Assembly (NCBI RefSeq): GCF_000878135.1
Contig: NZ_JXQZ01000002.1
Location: 55,361 to 119,360 of the forward strand
From: Frigoribacterium sp. MEB024
GTDB lineage: Bacteria; Actinomycetota; Actinomycetes; Actinomycetales; Microbacteriaceae
Direction: 5' to 3'
DNA: 64,000 nt
Within the stretch, counting starts at the first letter, position 1, and each line of letters starts with the position of its first letter. The notes under the pieces were generated by a model, which saw only the letters and a list, made by a program, of their open reading frames with translations, made no database searches and was not told the origin of the DNA. The translations under genes and the position numbers were made by a program. Positions 60,554-64,000 of the stretch are shown piece by piece.

Positions 60554-60604
60554 AGGGGGCGCCGACCTCCGTACCGGGTGACCGGTCGCGAGGCGGCGCC
60601 CCTT
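60554..60604 (+). terminator. Hairpin after the small basic protein gene
   Basis: AGGGGGCGCCG (60554-60564) can pair with CGGCGCCCCTT (60594-60604), extended by CTC/GAG. Long loop, so moderate confidence. Confidence 0.5.
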
Positions 60605-60732
60605 CGCCGTCCCCGGCCCGCGGCGACACCCACGACGACGCCTCAGGCCGATCCGGGTGTGACACGAGATCCATACCTGACATAACCTCGACCTCGTGGC
60701 CCGCGATCAGGCGTGGGCTCGGAGGGACGAGA

Positions 60733-62748
60733 ATGGTCGACAGACGGATCAGGACGTGGGCGGCGGCGACGGTGACGGTCGTCATGGCCGGTGCCCTGGC
60801 ACTCGGAGGCGCGACGAGCGCCTCCGCCGCCGGGCCGGGGACGGTCGGCTGGGCCGACTTCACCGTGGACGGGACGGCCCGTGCCTACACCGGCACGATG
60901 ACGCTGCCCGGGGACTTCCCGCAGGCGACGTTCACGTCGACCTCCCGCCAGGCGACGATCCCCAGCGGGTCGAGCACCTGGCAGGGGACGGGCACACCGG
61001 TCGGCGCCGAATACGACTCGAGCCGCGGTCGCCCGTACCTCAACCTCCGTCCCGCCGAGGACTCGCCGACCACGGCCGCCGCCTCGGTCACGACCTACAC
61101 CTTCGACCGGGCCACCCCCGCGAGCGACTGGTCGTTCGTGCTGGGCGACGTCGACGCCGACCAGGTGACCGTGTCGGCCACCGACGCCGCCGGTGCAGCC
61201 GTGCCCGCGAGCGCCCTCGGGTTCCGGAGCACCTACAACTACTGCCGCACCGCCGGTGCACCGTCGCCGTCGTGCGACGCCGCGGCGTTGCGTGACGTGC
61301 CCTCGTGGAACGCCACCACGGGCGTCCTGACCGGCAACGCGACCGCGGCCGACACCGAGGGTGCCGCCGCCTGGTTCAGCCCGACCGTGCCGCTCTCGAC
61401 GCTGACCTTCACGTACCAACAGCGTTCCGGATTCCCCGTCTACCAGACCTGGTTCGTGACCAAGACGTTCACGGCGAGCGGCGCCGTGACGAACGACGGC
61501 ACGGCCTACCCCGGAGCGGTCGTGACGGTGGTCGACCCGGCGACCGGCGAGGTCGTCGGGACCACCACGACGGTCGGCCCCGACGGCACCTGGTCGGTCC
61601 CCGGTCTCGTCTCGGGCACGCCCTACGAGGTCGACGTCACGACGCCCGACGGTGCCACCGACCTGCCCGCCCGCCCCGTCACCGTGGCCGGAGACGACTC
61701 GCCAGGACTCGACTTCGCCTTCACGGGCGCCGTGGCCCCGGCCGACACCGCACCCCTCACGGTCACGGTCGTGCAGGCCGACGGCACGCCCGTGGCCGAC
61801 CGTCCGGTGAGCATCGTCGTGCCCGGCCAGATCGACCCGGTCGCGTCCGGGACGACCGGCGCCGACGGCTCGATCACCTTCGAAGGTCTCGACCCGGCGG
61901 CCGAGTACGACGTGGTCGACGAGGTCACGGGCATCGCCCGGGGTCCGGTCACCACGGCCTCCGGTGCCTCGATCACGCTCGACCCGACCGTCGAGGTCAC
62001 GACGAGCATCGTGAACCCCGACGGGTCGGCGCCCGCGACCGGGTCGACCGTCGACATCGTGCCGGTCGGCGAGACCACGCCGGTGGCGAGCGTCGAGACC
62101 GGCGCGGGCGGCTCGTTCACGGCCGGCGGCCTGACCCCTGGTGAGCAGTACGAGGTGATCCTGAACGAGGACGTCGACTCGGCCGTCACGATCACCGCAC
62201 CCGCGACGAGCGGGACCATCCCGCCGGTGCAGATCGCCGCGCCCGACACGGTCACCGTCGAGGGCACCGTGGTGAACGCCGACGGCACCCCCGCCGCGGG
62301 CCTCGAGCTGTCGCTGATCGAGGCGGACGCCACCGACCCCGAGCCCGTCGCCACCCCGACCACCGACGCCGCGGGCGTCTACCGGGCCGACGACCTCGTC
62401 CCCGGCACGACCTACGACGTCGTGGCCGACGGCGAGGCCATCGGGTCGTTCACGGCACCGTTCGCCGACGGCACCGTCCCGACCATCACCCTCGCCGCGC
62501 CTCCCGTGGTGACTCCGGTGACCGACCCCGCGCCGAGCCCCGACCCCACCGTGTCGCCGGCACCCGTCGTGCCCTGGGCCGGTGGGTCCGGCACCGGCGG
62601 ATCGGGCAGCGGCGGCTCGGGCCGACCTCTCGCCTACACGGGCAGCGAACCCGGTCTGCCCCTCGGCCTCGGCGCCGCCGCACTGGCCCTGGGCCTCGCC
62701 CTCGTCACCGGCTCGGCCGTCGTCCGGCGCCGGGTGGAGCGCCGCTGA
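60733..62748 (+). CDS. Sortase-anchored surface protein with LAYTG signal
   Basis: 671 residues. Signal peptide (WAAATVTVVMAGALALGGAT, then SASAA), a ~230-residue N-terminal domain with two cysteines (NYCRT, PSCDA), four to five repeated carboxypeptidase-regulatory-like beta modules (e.g. VVTVVDPATGEVVGTTTTVG, VVNADGTPAAGLELSLIEAD), a Pro/Gly/Ser spacer, then LAYTG, a hydrophobic helix and RRRVERR. LAXTG is the class E sortase signal in actinobacteria. No sortase is in the window. Likely an adhesin or structural surface protein. Confidence 0.87.
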   Translation: MVDRRIRTWAAATVTVVMAGALALGGATSASAAGPGTVGWADFTVDGTARAYTGTMTLPGDFPQATFTSTSRQATIPSGSSTWQGTGTPVGAEYDSSRGRPYLNLRPAEDSPTTAAASVTTYTFDRATPASDWSFVLGDVDADQVTVSATDAAGAAVPASALGFRSTYNYCRTAGAPSPSCDAAALRDVPSWNATTGVLTGNATAADTEGAAAWFSPTVPLSTLTFTYQQRSGFPVYQTWFVTKTFTASGAVTNDGTAYPGAVVTVVDPATGEVVGTTTTVGPDGTWSVPGLVSGTPYEVDVTTPDGATDLPARPVTVAGDDSPGLDFAFTGAVAPADTAPLTVTVVQADGTPVADRPVSIVVPGQIDPVASGTTGADGSITFEGLDPAAEYDVVDEVTGIARGPVTTASGASITLDPTVEVTTSIVNPDGSAPATGSTVDIVPVGETTPVASVETGAGGSFTAGGLTPGEQYEVILNEDVDSAVTITAPATSGTIPPVQIAAPDTVTVEGTVVNADGTPAAGLELSLIEADATDPEPVATPTTDAAGVYRADDLVPGTTYDVVADGEAIGSFTAPFADGTVPTITLAAPPVVTPVTDPAPSPDPTVSPAPVVPWAGGSGTGGSGSGGSGRPLAYTGSEPGLPLGLGAAALALGLALVTGSAVVRRRVERR

Positions 62749-62784
62749 CGGCCGTGAGCGCCGGGTCCTGAACCCGGCAGACCG

Positions 62785-62823
62785 AGGAGGCGCGGTGTCC
62801 GGTCGACGGGCACCGCGCCTCCT
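62785..62823 (+). terminator. Terminator built from an inverted motif pair
   Basis: AGGAGGCGCGGTG (62785-62797) pairs perfectly with CACCGCGCCTCCT (62811-62823), 13 bp with a 13-nt loop, 36 nt after the surface protein stop. Confidence 0.8.
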
Positions 62824-62889
62824 GCGGTTCCGTCCGACCGCGCACCGGGCCTGTGCCGTCGCCGGGGGCGAGGGAGTTGGCTCGGGACC

Positions 62890-63876
<987 letters not shown>

Positions 63877-63956
63877 GCCACCGGCACCACACCGTCGGCT
63901 CGGCCGTCGCCCGGCGTGAGCCGTGGCTCCGCCACCCCGCCACCCCGCCACGAAAT

Positions 63957-63992
63957 GAACATCCCGCCACGTTTTCTCGTGGCGGGATGTTC
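63957..63992 (+). terminator. Strong intrinsic terminator
   Basis: Perfect 15-bp stem GAACATCCCGCCACG / CGTGGCGGGATGTTC with TTTTCT loop, 80 nt after the reductase stop. It may terminate the gene from either side. Confidence 0.85.
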
Positions 63993-64000
63993 TTCCAGGG

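Overview
This window looks like a chromosomal segment of a high-GC actinobacterium, most likely Microbacteriaceae. I judge this from the base composition, the menaquinone genes, the 32-residue ribosomal protein bS22 next to a BldC-like HTH protein, an LAXTG-type surface protein, frequent GTG starts and many TANNNT-type leaderless promoters. I cannot fix the genus. Almost everything is housekeeping or ordinary accessory metabolism. I see no prophage, transposase, CRISPR array, rRNA or replication origin.

Layout. 1-8.2 kb: the 3' part of a type III polyketide synthase cut by the window edge, tRNA-Met and tRNA-Thr, a 2H phosphoesterase, an aldo/keto reductase without a normal start codon, a GH13 alpha-glucosidase, an M23 peptidase, an inositol-monophosphatase-like enzyme, tRNA-Tyr, and an AbiEi/VSR-like protein bracketed by inverted copies of a composite repeat. 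8.5-14 kb (minus strand): cardiolipin synthase, YajQ, FprA, polyprenyl diphosphate synthase and MenG. 14-25 kb: menaquinone locus (menF-MFS, PPK2, PLDc_N protein-menD, menA, menE, menB, menC). 25-29.9 kb: System II cytochrome c maturation operon (histidine phosphatase-tlpA-ccdA-resB-ccsB). 30-33.5 kb: archaeal-type AspRS, a lower-GC two-gene insert encoding a secreted protein and a membrane protein, a glutaredoxin-like protein, bS22 and its HTH neighbour. 33.5-39.4 kb: ArsR regulator, TrkH/TrkA, proC, CDF exporter, tadA and upp. 39.4-44.2 kb: a Met/Cys-rich 32-residue peptide, an orphan OmpR-type winged-helix regulator, a possible small RNA, and a MarR-photolyase-serine hydrolase operon. 44.2-50.7 kb: PfkB kinase, DoxX, SDR, GNAT, Lrp/ald pair, TetR and a dienelactone hydrolase. 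50.8-53.1 kb: FMN riboswitch with ribE-ribB-ribH. 53.1-64 kb: pentapeptide protein, L-serine ammonia-lyase, MarR/MMPL pair, MFS-nuclease pair, a small basic protein, a sortase-anchored surface protein and a second aldo/keto reductase.

The genes make functional sense as respiratory metabolism. Eight menaquinone or prenyl-chain functions sit beside the haem-lyase system that makes c-type cytochromes, so the quinone and cytochrome parts of the chain are encoded together.

The most unusual signal is not a gene. A short interspersed motif (core AGGAGGCGCG) occurs about 30 times, roughly equally on both strands. It often sits in inverted pairs forming terminator-like hairpins, and it also lies inside variable protein segments. 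Its density and arrangement recall DNA-uptake-type sequences or REP elements. A second repeat family (GTGTGCAAATCGCGAC ... GTCGGGTTCGG) occurs three times, two copies in inverted orientation around one gene.
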